From Calliopum simillimum (Eukaryota; Arthropoda; Insecta; Diptera; Lauxaniidae): a stretch of DNA of 64,000 nucleotides. The notes under the pieces were generated by a model. It did no database searches. It was not told the origin of the DNA and was given only the letters and a program-made list of their open reading frames with translations. Location of the stretch: the NCBI GenBank assembly GCA_951812925.1, contig OX638370.1, forward strand, positions 33,103,948 to 33,167,947. Direction: 5' to 3'. Positions 1 to 11,521 of this stretch are shown piece after piece. Position numbers and translations under genes: made by a program. Each line of letters starts with the position of its first letter. The first letter of the stretch is position 1.

Positions 1-200
1 ATAATGGGTTAAGATGTTCTAGAAAATTTTTCCTTGCTTGATTTCATCTTAATCTTTAGGACCTTTTAACCCATTATATCCCGTTTTATGGATCTTTTTG
101 ACCCCTTTATATAAAAACTTGTCTATTTTGGTTGCGATATCGTGAATAATGCTCATAAAATTGTTTTTGGAACATATTTTGCACACGGTCGGAAGACGTG

Positions 201-330
201 TTCGTTGACCGATTTCGCTCGTTTTAAATTCCACGAGTTAACTTTTACAACAGAAGCAGTGTACCGAATTCGTCGAATCTTTTCACAAACGGACAGCCAG
301 TGAATATACTCTGGGTGTGGGGTATAACAA
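201..330 (-). repeat. Fragment of the TACCC-type dispersed repeat
   Basis: The stretch reads like the end of the larger repeat at 25145-26036: a 'cgttgaccgatttcgctc' block, a 'cacgagttaac' block, an 'acggacagccag' block and then 'ctctgggtgtggggtat'. Order and orientation match the 25.8-26.04 kb copy. No coding potential is seen. The rest of 1-860 is AT-rich DNA with short A/T runs in which I recognise nothing else. Confidence 0.5.
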
Positions 331-862
331 GTCATAGGTTTCCTGATGAAAATTATTATAACTCATAAAACTGCAATTTCTCGCAGCTAGTATTATTATA
401 CTGTATTCAGAATTGTTAACCCTATTTAGTTTTAGTAGTACGAAAGATGCATTTTTTTGAATTTTTTTTTTAAAGTCCATTGAAAGTTGAAAAAAAGAAT
501 GTTAAAAATTGTGTTTCAGAAATGTACAGTCACCTCCGACATTAAAAAAAAACCATTTATTTTAAGTGTTAGTTGATATGTAGTATAAAAACCGCTTATG
601 GCATATATGAAAAAAAAAAATTAACTTTTCTTTCATAAATTGCAGAAAATTTTTAACCTCATCTAAAATAAAAAAAAAAAAATTTTTAAAACCATCGACT
701 TTGACCGAACCATTTCTTCAAAAGAGTTAAAATTTTATATATCGAACTGCGTCATTAGATTTGCAAATTTCCACCACAGCAAAATTGATTTCGCAACCAC
801 TTTTGAGAAATGTCGCCAATTGTGCACCGTCTCAAAAGTATGAAAGCCTTTTAATTTTAAAA

Positions 863-985
863 ACACCTTTTTACTCAAAAACAGGGCATCTTCCAAAAAA
901 AATTTATACAGCAAAAAGGTAAGAATTGTGATATGTGTGATTTTTTTTTAGAATTTTTGGAAATTTTTTTTTTTTTTTTTGTTGT
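863..985 (+). repeat. Dispersed family D fragment (TTTTTACTCAAAA box)
   Basis: A 'cctttttactcaaaa' box is followed by a 'gcatctt' block and an A-rich stretch, then 'gaatttttgg'. The same order recurs at 1590-1705 and 7460-7540. Only a fragment is present here and no ends can be placed. Confidence 0.4.
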
Positions 986-1279
986 TTTTGCTTTGACTCT
1001 GTAGTTCGATTCGGAAGTCATTTGTTTTTGAATACTAAGTTCAATTCATACTCCCTAGTTTGTTCGGAATGGTTTTCGTAAATATTTTTGAAAAGCTGCA
1101 ATACTGTTTGTCAAATGTCAAAAAACGAAACCGAAAAGGCAAAAATTATATACGAACAACGAATTTTAGAGGAACAGCTGTTCGAATTCAAACAGATTTA
1201 TTTACGAATCGAACTACAGAGCTACCCCGCTGTAAAAACTCACGTAAGTTTTAAATGATTCTAAGCAGTTTTTGCCTTA

Positions 1280-1378
1280 CCCAGTGTGCCTTTTTTTGAG
1301 AATTTCTCCCGCAAACGGATCAGTAACGAATCCGTAACGGATAAAAAAGCGGAGATATGAACCGTTTGGCACACTGGG
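1280..1378. mobile_element. Short TA-flanked MITE, 99 bp
   Basis: CCCAGTGTGCC at 1280-1290 and its exact complement GGCACACTGGG at 1368-1378 bound a 99 bp unit, and TA lies immediately outside both ends (1278-1279 and 1379-1380). An 11 bp perfect terminal inverted repeat with a TA duplication is the layout of Tc1/mariner-type MITEs. The interior has a further imperfect palindrome around 'ccgcaaacggat' and 'atccgtaacgg'. It has no coding capacity. Superfamily is inferred from the TA alone. Confidence 0.75.
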
Positions 1379-1389
1379 TACACATTTTT

Positions 1390-1705
1390 TTTTTAAGATA
1401 CAATGCCAATGAAGCACTTTTGAATTCTGAAGGTCCATTTCGGCCAAAAAAAAAAGTGTTTTGCTCATTTGTTTGAAAAATAAAGACTATATAAAAGTTT
1501 GTATATTTATATTGTAGTATAGATGATATTCTGTTTCAAAAACCGATTTCTTTACGTTGTTCAATTACGCGTTCTGTAAAACGCTTTTTTTACTCAAAAG
1601 CAAGACATCTACATAAAAAATTAGTAAGACAAAAAATTCTTAGGATTGTTTAAAAAATAGGTACATGTGCATTTTTCCAGAATTTTTTGGGAAATTTTAC
1701 GCATT
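1390..1705 (+). repeat. Dispersed family D copy (uninterrupted)
   Basis: This stretch parallels 5880-6083 plus 7436-7560. Shared blocks are 'gaagcacttttgaattct' / 'ggagcacttttgattct', 'aataaagacta', 'gatatt(a)ct', 'acgttgttcaat' / 'acgtttttcaat', and 'tttttactcaaaag'. It lacks the palindromic insertion found in the 6 kb copy, so it serves as a paralogous empty site for that insertion. Confidence 0.55.
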
Positions 1706-2230
1706 TAACTGAAATATCAAAATTTCGTACAAAAAAAAAAAAAAAATAAAAAATATTCCAAATTGTTAAGTCGAAAATTCGAAAATGAATACCAAAGAGA
1801 CTGAATAATTTAAAACTTCAAAAGCATTTTAATTATTTATTATTTATAAGGGCAATCAAAAGTTAAAACAAATGTCAACTTATCTGTATGCCACCACCTC
1901 CCTCGTCGAATTAATTTCCACTTCATACAAATTTATACACTTATCGCGTATTCATCGTCTTCATTGAATACTTTACATCGACCATTAATCAATTAATTAA
2001 AAATTAAATAATGAAAATAAGCCCCCCCACCTCAAACAAAAAGAGTGATCTAACATATTTCTGAATATTAAACTCTTTTTTATACCCCAGTGACTAAAAG
2101 CGTAGAAATTTTCCGTTTTGAGCAGTAAATTTCAGCATAAACTTCAGTTGAAACTCATAGCTTACCTCGTCTTATTGCCGGCGGGAATAATTTATTTTAA
2201 AATTCAGTAGTTGGTGAAAACTTTGAGCTA

Positions 2231-2250
2231 CATATATATATATATATACG
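2231..2250. repeat. AT microsatellite
   Basis: A run of alternating TA dinucleotides. The surrounding 1706-2700 is AT-rich and holds nothing else that I recognise. Confidence 0.8.
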
Positions 2251-2704
2251 TATATAAGAATACCTATGTATCTATGAAATATGTAACAGAACATTGTGCT
2301 AATATTAAAATGCTTTAGTGACGTTTTATACTACGCTTTATTAGCCATTTGCAACACCGTCATCATCTTCACAATTTAAGCTAGAGATGATAACTGATGA
2401 GTTGGAATGAAACTGTACAAATACTTTCGATATTTGCGTTTAATATGAGTTGACTTTCTGCGGCATAGTTCCCTCATAAATGTTGACATTCACTGGAATG
2501 GAAATATAAGTACATTACGTAGAGAACTTGTTACACATTTGTATTTTAGATCTTTGAATGGGAATAAGACTTTATTTTTTCATTATACACTTCGAACCAT
2601 AACAGACAAACCAAAACTTAAAGATGTCCGTATCTACAAGCTCACTCGGTCAGTTCATTTGGCTAACAACACATTATTCTTACTATATTCACTTATGTTT
2701 CTTA

Positions 2705-3125
2705 CGGCTTATCTATATATTAATACGCAAGACAAAAACTTGTCCTACCTTTTTTACTATGTTAGAAATGAAGCCCGACTTTGAATTATACACCATTAGA
2801 AAAGTATTTGTGTGTAAATGTACACAAAGTTAAAATTATTTTAATATTTTGCCATTAAGCCAGGTAAAATTAAATGCAAATTTTTCCATATTAACAACAA
2901 CAAAACAGCACAAAGAGAAAGACAAAAAGCTGACTGACACTGACTTCATGTTTTTTGTTTTCTTTTCATTTCATATTTGTCATGGTAGCTGGGATGATAA
3001 ACGTGTTTTTCTATTTTGTACCAAATAGCAAAAAAAAGTACTAAAATTGTCCGAAAAGTGCCAACATTATTTAATATATTTGTGGTTAAATTTTGATCAT
3101 TGGGCGGGCGATTCTAGTTGTTTTA
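2705..3125 (+). repeat. Dispersed family A, plus-oriented copy
   Basis: The copy starts near 'gacaaaaacttgtcctacc' and runs through 'actatgttagaaatg', 'gtatttgtgtgtaaatg', 'acttcatgttttttgttt', 'ctattttgtaccaaatag' and ends near 'attgggcgggcgattct'. The same order of blocks is found at 58530-58865 in the same orientation and at 19395-19800 and 51450-51830 reversed. No conserved ORF is shared by the four copies, so this is a non-autonomous repeat. I cannot define its ends or class. Confidence 0.65.
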
Positions 3126-3179
3126 ATTACTTAGAAGTGACTGATATTTAATGATGACCAAGACTGCTATGACCTATTT

Positions 3180-3460
3180 TCTGCACTTTGTCTGTAAGTC
3201 TCATTTTTGATATTGAGTCTTGATCTTAATCTTGCGCATTATGTTTTAGTCTAAGTCTTGGGAAAAGTTGAGTTTTTAAGATACCAAAATCCAAATTGAA
3301 ATATGATTTAATGCTCGAAAGGGGATCTGAGACATTTACTAACTATCAATGAACGAAACCAAATAGCAGTCTTCAACATAATGACCATCGTGACAATGAC
3401 AAAGACCATAGCAGTCTTGGTCTTGAAATTATATCACAGTCTTGTTATTGGTCTTGATAA
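3180..3460 (+). repeat. GTCTTG-rich degenerate repeat patch
   Basis: Words such as 'ttgagtcttgatctt', 'agtctaagtcttgg', 'cagtcttggtcttg' and 'ttggtcttgat' recur over this stretch. They use the same vocabulary as the larger minisatellite at 46390-47525. Period and copy number cannot be set by eye. From 3460 to 4765 I see only AT-rich DNA with a short GACGAC run near 3818. Confidence 0.4.
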
Positions 3461-4764
3461 ATCTATCCAAAAAAGCTTATATTTACTCATGTTATTACTT
3501 GGTTTTCTTTGTGGTATCGAAATGCCAAGTCGGTTTGTGCAATACCAAGTATAAACCAACAAAATCTCATTAAACAGGCCAGTGAAATTTAACATACCAA
3601 ATAATACAAGTATCGATGTAAAAATATTAAATCTCCAATTCAACCACAACTTAAAAGACCTGTGAAAAAGGGTGGTTTGAATTCCAAAGAAAATGATGAA
3701 GGATAATAGGGAATTGCCAACACCGCTACCAACACAGAAACGATGAGTAGTTGTAATTTAACTTTGATAACGACGCGCGTTGTTGTAGCGCCTTAGAGAA
3801 GCAGGTCGCCCTAGCAAATCTGACGACGACGACGATGACGGCGATGCTGATGATGCGGGCTTTTTAAAAGTTTATGACTAATTAATTAAATGCGCTTTAA
3901 TTTCCTTTCTATTTATTTTTTTTTTTTGTACAATTTTTCTTCAAACTTTTGCTAAAGGATACTTTTGCATAAATAATCAACTTTTAAAAGTAAGCAATAC
4001 GATAGTATGGGTAGAGCCGAAATGTAGACGGTACAAAACGCGCATAGTAACTTAAAAAAAAGTTAAATTGTGTATTAAATGAAAGTTAATCGATGAAGTT
4101 TAATATTCTAAGTAAATATTCCTATTCCTACCTTATCGCCAGCGCCATTGCCATCATCAACATCACAATCATCGTGTGGCGCATAATTCGATATGGCTTA
4201 GAGTGCAAAAAAATTATGGTGTTACGGCGGAAGCTCAAAAGTCTCAAAAAAGTACAAATTTAACGAAGTAAAAGTTTTTAATGAGTTTGTTAAATGCGTA
4301 GAAAAATTGTTGAAAGAATTTTTTAAATTAAATGCAAACGACATTTCATTTATGAGATGATTCTCGCAAAGAAAAAGAAGAAACTTCTTGTGGGAGAGTT
4401 TTTAGAAGTTGGGCTATGTGCGTTGAAGGTCTTGAAGCAGAAAGTTAAAAGTTAATTTTTTTCCTGAACTTTACATCAATAAACAGAAGGAGTTTCATTT
4501 ACTGTATAATGTATTCAGGTATAGTGATGCCTATTTTGTATTGAATATTTTTTTCCCAGTGCCAATTTCTTATGTACCGAATCTCATTTACCTGAGCCAA
4601 ATATTTCCAGAGATACGACAAATTTGGGGTCGAGGGAGGGAGTGGCATCGCCCATTTTTTTTATCGAATGCTATTAAACTACTGAAGTATTTTTCATATA
4701 CTTACCAAATATTATTCACTTATGTCAAATAGTTTCAAAGATAAGATTAAGGTAAATGTTCCGA

Positions 4765-5790
4765 ATTACAGGCTAGGACCTAATACCGTAATTTTTTCCT
4801 TTTTGTTGAAAAATAAGAAAACTAAAAGCAGTTTCAATTATTTTTGAACTAAAATTTTATTAGTTAATAACTTTCACATGATGTTTCAAATAAGCAATCT
4901 CCAATAACTTTGTTTTCGAACACGTATGTTGTACATAAGTGTTAGATAGCATACGAATTTTTGTAAGGGTTTCCAGGATGATATGTTTGTGTATTTAATT
5001 GAAATTTGTGAAATAAGCAATTTATGTTAACTTAAAAATAGTTTTCCAATAGTTTTAAACCAAAATAAACAATTTTTTGTAAAGAAAACTATGCTCTTAT
5101 TTCTGCCGGAATTAGGTGCATAATTTTGTACGAGTGAACATTATTCCGCGACTATCACGTAATTAGGAAAATAAAGGAGCTTGAATTTTCGAAAATAAAT
5201 TATTGACAGTTGCAAAATATGGAAAAAATTTTTTTGTCACGTAATAAGTTAACTTTTCTGAATGGAGTGACGTAATTGCGTCATATAATTTTCTCTTTCA
5301 AAGCAATAAATATTTGTGTACAATGTGAACAATTCTCCAACAAATTTCAGAGATGCTATGAATTTCTTACTGCCGGAATAGCGTGCATAAATCTGTGCAA
5401 GTGAACCTAATTCCGTGACTATTTTTATGAAATTGTTCCTTAAAGAAAGGAAAACATTATGTTAGCAAAAATAAAGATAATTAATTGTAAAACCTTTAAA
5501 ATGAAGGAAATGAGTCAAATTTTAAGTTACCACGGAGTTTGGTGCAATCGCTTACGGAGTTAGGTTCAAAGCAAAATTTTAGTCCGGAATTGGGAACAAA
5601 TACAGTGTTACTAAAAGAATAAAAAATAATCATAATATAGGGGTTATGATGCTCAAATTTAGCACTTATAGACTCCGAATAAATCGATCCTTATGAAATC
5701 ATATGTATATCCGATTTCAAAATTGAGTTGTAAGACATTAACATGCCGTAATTCGATGCACTAACACTACTCATCTATGTACATTAGATA
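4765..5790 (+). repeat. Degenerate 'ccg(t)aatt' repeat block
   Basis: Related phrases occur repeatedly: 'gacctaataccgtaatt', 'gccggaattaggtgcataa', 'gtgaacattattccgcgac', 'gccggaatagcgtgcataa', 'gtgaacctaattccgtgac', 'cggagttaggttcaaa' and 'gccgtaattcgatgcac'. This suggests an old locally duplicated sequence or a degenerate TIR element. No ORF of interest is present. Confidence 0.35.
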
Positions 5791-5879
5791 GGGTCGAAAT
5801 TTAGGTTCATCTCGAAACCGACTCAAAAGTTAGAAGGACTCTTAAAATCGAAATCTGCATTATTTTTTTTTTTCATTCC

Positions 5880-6083
5880 TAGAAAACCAATGGAGCACTT
5901 TTGATTCTACTAATGGCCCATTTTGGTTATTACATTTTTTTTATTACAAAATGGATGCCCGAAGGTGCTTTAGAAATAAAGACTAAGTGCTTACAAACAT
6001 TTTGGCGCTTAAAAATTATAAATTTTTTTGGGGGTATAAATAATATTCTTGTCACAAAATCGATTTTTTTACGTTTTTCAATA
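5880..6083 (+). repeat. Left half of family D copy, split by the palindrome
   Basis: Resembles 1420-1570 in block order and stops where the palindromic element begins. Its continuation is at 7438-7560. Together the two halves reconstitute an uninterrupted family D copy like that at 1390-1705. Confidence 0.5.
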
Positions 6084-7435
6084 GCCCAGGAAAATAAGAC
6101 GAAAAAAGAGCTTCTGTGCGAAAAAATTCCCAGTGGAAATTTTTCACCGGAATTGTCTTTATTTATGCATGATACACAAACTGTGAAAAGTCCATTTCAA
6201 AGTCGTGTGCGCATAAAAAGTTATTCGGGCTCAAAGGTCGCTAAAATCAGTTTTTTGCAAATATCTCGCTAATACCAACTTTTACAGAAAAATGTAGGGC
6301 TCCAATTTTGTAGCACAGGAAATTTCCTACAAAAATACGTTAAAAGTATTTGCGTACGACTTCTAGTTTAGGAGATCACTTAATTTAAAAGTTGTTAACA
6401 GTTATGATATGAAATACTACCTATGAGTTCATATTAAAATATCTTACTTTTTAAATTGCAATAACTCTTCAATGAGAAGTTGTAGAAACAAAATTAAAAT
6501 GCCGTTTGAAAGATAATTTAATTTTCTATATACCGTACAAAATTTTTTTTTTTCGAACGGCTCATGACCTTAAAAATATTGTTGCATAACCGTTAAGGCT
6601 TTGAAATTACCGGTTTTTTAAGGATATCTGCGAATTGGTAAGTACTACGATAAAAAGTAATAGGACCAAATTTGTAGAGAATTACAAGATCTACAAAAAA
6701 TAAGCGATATGTGTACACATAAAAGTAACCGTATAGAAGATATTCAATAGAAACCGGTTTTTTGGCATTTTAAGGGTTGTTTTGGAATATCTTCTATACG
6801 GTTACTTCTATGTGTACACATATCGCTTATTTTTTGTAGATCTTGTAGTTCTCTACAAATTTGGTCCCGTTACTTTTTATCGTAGTACTTACCAATCCGC
6901 AGATATCCTTAAAAAAACAGTAATTTCGAATCCTTAACGGTTATTCAAGAATATTTTTAAGGCCATGAGCCGTTCGAAAAAAAAATTTTGTACGGTATAT
7001 ATAAAATTAAATTATCTTTCAAACGGCATTTCAATTTTGTTTGTACAACTTCTCGTTGAAGAGTTATTGCAATTTAAAAAGTAAGATATTTTAATATGAA
7101 CTCATAGGTAGTATTTCATATCATAACTGTTAACAACTTTTTAAATTGGGTGATCTCCTAAACAAGAAGTTGTACGCAAATACTTTTAACGTATTTTTGT
7201 AGGAAATTTCCTGTCCTACAAAATTGGAGACCAACATTTTTCTGTAAAAGTTAGCATTAGCGAGATATTTGCAAAAAACTGGTTTTAGCGACCTTTGAGC
7301 CCGAATAACTTTTTATGCGCACATGACTTTGCAATGGACTTTTCACAGTTTGTGTATCATGCATAAATAAAGACAGCTCCGGTGAAAAATTTCCACTGGG
7401 AATTTTTTCGCAGAAAATGTCTTATTTTCCTGGGC
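6084..7435. mobile_element. 1.35 kb foldback-like palindromic element
   Basis: The two halves are inverted copies of each other over roughly 650 bp each, separated by a spacer of about 40 bp near 6748-6786. Outer ends are GCCCAGGAAAATAAGAC at 6084-6100 and its complement ending at 7435, each followed by TA (6082-6083 and 7436-7437). The arms match across their full length with a scatter of single-base differences. ORFs of 123-127 codons in both arms are mirror images without recognisable domains. The flanks rejoin into a family D repeat. TA flanks suggest a Tc1/mariner-type or similar non-autonomous element. A simple inverted duplication is the alternative, but the TA flanks and empty site argue against it. 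Confidence 0.8.
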
Positions 7436-7437
7436 TA

Positions 7438-7560
7438 CAATTTCGTGGTCGAAAAACGATTTTTTACTCAAAAGTATGACGTCTAACGAAAAAAGTGTAT
7501 GAGGCAAAAAATGCTTGGAATGGTTGCTAAAGGTTAAATATAGTATGGTTGTAAGTTTTT
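7438..7560 (+). repeat. Right half of family D copy, split by the palindrome
   Basis: Continues the host repeat after the palindromic insertion with 'attttttactcaaaag', 'atgacgtct' and 'gaggcaaaaaatgcttgg'. These align with 1586-1660 ('ctttttttactcaaaagc', 'aagacatct', 'agacaaaaaattcttagg'). Confidence 0.5.
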
Positions 7561-7565
7561 CTTGA

Positions 7566-7745
7566 TGTCGGCAAATTCGTCTGGTGAAAGGATTTGTGAG
7601 AAGTCTCTCGAAACGCATAATACAAACCAGCCTTCCAATAATTTTTTTTGTTTTTATTTTATGCATTTCGCCTTTTTTTGAAGTTTTATTGGTTTTTAAC
7701 ATAAAGACAGTGCATAATAAATTCAAACTAACAATATCATCTGAT
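7566..7745 (+). repeat. Dispersed family B copy
   Basis: Shares with 51226-51430 the series 'gatgtcggcaa', 'gcgtctggtgaa' / 'gcgtctgatgag', 'caaaccagccttcc', 'ttgtttttattttatgc', and a 'ttttattggt' block. Both copies are plus-oriented. No ORF is conserved between them. The remainder to 8190 is unassigned. Confidence 0.5.
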
Positions 7746-8199
7746 CCATGCTTGTTGGTAGGAAATATTTGCAGAATATATAGTAAAGCCTTTGCATAAA
7801 TATGTTGAGAATCATAACAAGAAGTAAATACAGCAAATGCAAAAGTTATAATTTCTTTGTTTCTCCCTTTTTATGCAACGCCTTGCTGTTGCGACTTATT
7901 GATATGCTTCGAGTACGGCAAGTGGAGTGAGTAAGTTGATACATACTTTCTTTTTTTAAAAAAAATATTGACAAGTTATCCTAGATTTAACTTAGGCAAA
8001 CTGTATGTAGACTCCACTGGTGTAGACTACAGCTGGCAAATTTACCTGAGAATTTTAAGTTCTTATGAGATTTATTCTTTTGTGCAACTGCTAGATTCCT
8101 ATTGCCACTCCCTAATAATATTCAACATAAAATTAAATAAATTTTTTTTTTGTGTTAAGTTTTGCATAAAATTAAAATGCAATTTCGAATCCAATAAAA

Positions 8200-8600
8200 C
8201 TGCACGCAACGTGAACAAATGTTTGACCAGAAAAATACAACAAAAAAACCTTAACGTGTTGAAATTCCAACAGCGCACACAACAGCGTAAACAACAACGT
8301 AAACACACGCAAATGCTTGCACGTAACGTGACGTTAACGTAAACATGTTGTTGATATTTTGTTACTGTTGTTGCTGATGGTTGTGTATGGATAATGTTTT
8401 TGTGTTGTATGTATGCGTATTGCAGCATAAGAAACACGAAGTTTCTTTTTTTTTTGCTAAAAACGCATACCTGTGCAACGTAAAAGTAACAGCAACAACA
8501 ACATAAATTTACCTTTCTACAAATGTTCCATATGTGTTAACAAGTTTACGCTAAAAGTACAAAACAAAAATGAAAAAAGAAAACAAAAACGTAAAGCAAA
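8200..8600. other. ACGT-dense gene-free stretch
   Basis: The words AACGT and ACGTAAA recur unusually often for such an AT-rich window: 'gcaacgtgaac', 'ttaacgtgttg', 'caacgtaaacac', 'cacgtaacgtgacgttaac', 'gcaacgtaaaag' and 'aacgtaaagc'. ORFs on both strands here (7968-8342 plus, 8099-8437 minus) overlap each other and have no recognisable domain. It could be an old repeat or a cluster of ACGT-core protein binding sites. The neighbouring 8600-9290 is unassigned. Confidence 0.25.
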
Positions 8601-9298
8601 ATCAACAAAACTATGCGTGACATTGTTGCTTTAATTTGTTAGAGAAGGAAGAGGGAAAGGGGCTTTGGTGAAAATAGTTCCCTTCCTTTAAGGTAAGAGC
8701 TCACAGTTTCCTTTATTTTTATGCGCTACATAAATAAGGTGTTACAACGACGTAGACAGCTGCTGTTGCTGCTGGACTGACAGAATTAACCCATTTGTGA
8801 GCTATTGAGTCAATAACATAACCATCGGAAGCTCAATCAGTCAAAGCGTATTCCTACAGTGATTTTCCATCTTTGTTTTTTATAGTTGTTCCTGGTGGAT
8901 TAGCACCTGCTCATTACGATTAAGAACTTGGTTTTTTCTATCACGTCAGAATCCTGATTTCTTCTCAAAGATATTTTAAAAAAACAGCAGATGGTTAAAT
9001 TAAATTTTGTCTGAAAAATGACTGCTCTTTTCTAGATTTGTTGACATAACCTACTTAACTACAGCCTAAAAAATTTACAGAACAAAAATTTAATTTATTT
9101 ATTCACCAGATCGCGAAGAGAGTTGTCGTTTTTCATCCGATCTATGGTCACTGGGTGACTCCTCTCTATGATCAGAAAAAATCAAGCAATCGATCCCTTC
9201 CACAGTGTTGCGAATAACAGTCTAAATAAACCGAACTTCATTCTGTGGAAGTGAGTGCATAAATACCCAAAAGAGGGAAATGACCAGAAAAATACAAC

Positions 9299-11148
9299 TG
9301 CCATAAAGCTACTTGGGTGTCTTCAGACAACATCACTGAAAACCAAATCGATCACTTCTGCATAAGCAGAAAATGGAGAGGAAGTCTTCTGGACGTACGA
9401 CTAATAAGACCCATGAAATAGGCTCCAATCACCATCTTCTCATCGCGGTCATTCGACTAAAACTTGCCGCTATTAAACGTCCCAGTGAACAATCGGTGGC
9501 AAAAAAATTCGACGTGCTTAAGCTAAAGAGCGTCGAGATCCGCAGGTCTTTTGTTAAAGAACTTAAAACAGCCATGATCGATTGTGATGGAAGTATTGAA
9601 ACATCGTGGAGTGCCACTAAGACAGCTTTCTTAAACTCCAGTGAAAAAATACTTGGGTTCCGACCCTGGAATAAGAAATTCTGGATGAGAGAGGGAACGT
9701 GGTGTCTTGATGAAAAAAGAAGAAGCGCGAAAAAACTGAGAGATGATGCTAAAACTAGAGCGCAAAAGAACGACGCCGAAAAGGTCTTTAGCTTTCTCAA
9801 TAAAGTAGACAGGCGTTCGTGCAGACAAGACAAAAGAAGAATGTATAACGACCTCGCGAGCGAAGCCGAAAGCGCTGCTAATGCTCAACATTTCAGGCAG
9901 CTTTGCGATATCACCCGCAGATTATCTGGCAGAAAACTCCAACAGAGCCGCCCATAAATGGAAATCTCTTAACATCCGCGGACGACCAACTAAAGAGATG
10001 GAAAGAGTATTTATGTGATATACTGAATCCCATGTCTACCACATTCCCGCAACCAGAATTACCAACTATAACTGCCGTAGTGACTCGCAGTAGTAGTCGA
10101 ACAGGAAGCAGGATTCCGGACAAACCGATCATACGTGGATCAAATCAACACCCTTAGAATAATTGTCGAACAATCATGAGAGTGTCGTGCTGCGCTTCAA
10201 CTTGTCTTCGTAGCCTATAGCACTGCCTTCGACAGTGTCTCCCGAGAAAACATCTGGGTTTCACTGCAGCGAAGTGGTATTGCCGCAAAGGCCATAAACT
10301 TATCGTTCTTGACGATATCCTAGATAAAGCTCTTAATAAGGCCAAAAGGGGTATACAATTGAACTTTATCGAACATCTAGAAGATCTCGACTACGCTGAC
10401 GACATTTGCCTTCTATCGTCTAAACACTCAGATATGCAAAGCAAGATTGAAGACCTTGTATTGGAATCGCAGAAAGCCGGCCTAAAAATCAACGTATCCA
10501 AGACTAAAAGCATACAGTTGAACGCAAACAGAAATGACATCATGTTTTAAGTTGGCAGTGATGACATCGAAAACGTCGATAGCTTCACGTATTTAGGCAG
10601 CATTATCTCCATGGATGGTTGAGCAAAAGATGATATCAACTCAAGAATAGCAAAAGCAAAAGACGCGTTTGTTCAACTGAACAAAATATGGTCTTCACCC
10701 GTTATATCCACTAAAACGAGAGTGCGCATTTTTGATTCGAATGTTAAATCGGTTTTGTTATATGGGTGCGAAACATGGCTAACAACTAAACAACTAACGA
10801 ACAAGCTGCAAGTATTCGTCAACAAATGCTTAAGGCGTATACTAAAGATTTGTGGCCTCGCACTATATCAAATGCCGAGCTACATCAAAAATGCAGTCAG
10901 AGGGCTGTAGCAAACGAGGTCAAGCTGCGCAAATGGAAATAGATTGGTCACACTCTCCAGAAACCGCACAGCAAAGTTTGTCACCAGGCTCTTGAGTAGA
11001 GTCCACACGGCAGTAGAGGACGTGGTAGACCCAAAACCAACTGGAAAAGGACGCTGAAAAAGGAAATCCAAGAATCGGGAAAATCGTGTCAAGAGATCAA
11101 CTGTTCGCAAAAGTGTAATAGTTTTATCGGGAAATCGAAAAAAAAAAA
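9299..11148 (+). pseudogene. Decayed endonuclease-reverse transcriptase LINE
   Basis: The reading frame is broken several times but domain order is clear. About 9311-9375 gives TWVSSDNITENQIDHFCISR and then a LLDVR block; after a frameshift GSNHHLLIAVIRLKLAA follows at about 9430, so this is the C-terminal end of an AP-type endonuclease. The linker region runs to 9957. RT motif A reads FVAYSTAFDSVSREN near 10210-10250, then the sequence jumps to LEDLDYADDICLLSS at 10377-10420, so the region between motif A and the YADD box is mostly missing. SVLLYGCETW (10748-10778) and a GRGRPKPTWKRTLKKEIQE block (about 11016-11072) give the C-terminus. An A-run at 11138-11148 is a likely 3' end. The N-terminal endonuclease is truncated. 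This is the type often annotated as 'craniofacial development protein 2-like' endonuclease-RT. Clade assignment (RTE-related or similar) is uncertain. Confidence 0.85.
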
Positions 11149-11472
11149 ATACTGATTTTTAAAAAGATTTTAAAGTATGTAGAATATCCTTCTATTTGAA
11201 TCCCTGATTCAATAATCTTCGGCATTTTGTAACAAATTCCAGAAAAAGTTGTAAGACAAAGTGTAAAATTTTTGAAATGATATCAAGAGCACAGTTTTTT
11301 GACTACAACGGGTTAAACATCAGAGAATTTTCCGTTAATTTGTTTCTGTTTTTGTTCACATTTCAATCTGCATGTGACATGAAATTGTGTGCCGACAGGT
11401 TGAATGTGAACGACGTCATTGTATATATGTGCTCAACTAAGTCGCGTGCCAAATACTACTAACTTTATTTTT

Positions 11473-11521
11473 ATTATTATTATTGTGTGTTGTTGTTGGT
11501 GTTGTTGTTGTTGTTGTTTTA
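11473..11521 (+). repeat. TTA/TTG microsatellite
   Basis: A TTA run passes into a TTG run, a typical fly simple repeat. The rest of 11150-12240 is AT-rich with one weak match to family C near 11885-11915 ('gcaaaagtaatgtcattac') and nothing else recognised. Confidence 0.8.

Noticed and set aside
5901..7726. 123- and 127-codon ORFs on opposite strands
   Set aside because: They are mirror images from the two arms of the palindrome with no domain.
8270..8345. Possible CRISPR-like or tandem array of 'acgtaaac' words
   Set aside because: Spacing is irregular, units are too short, and the window is eukaryotic.
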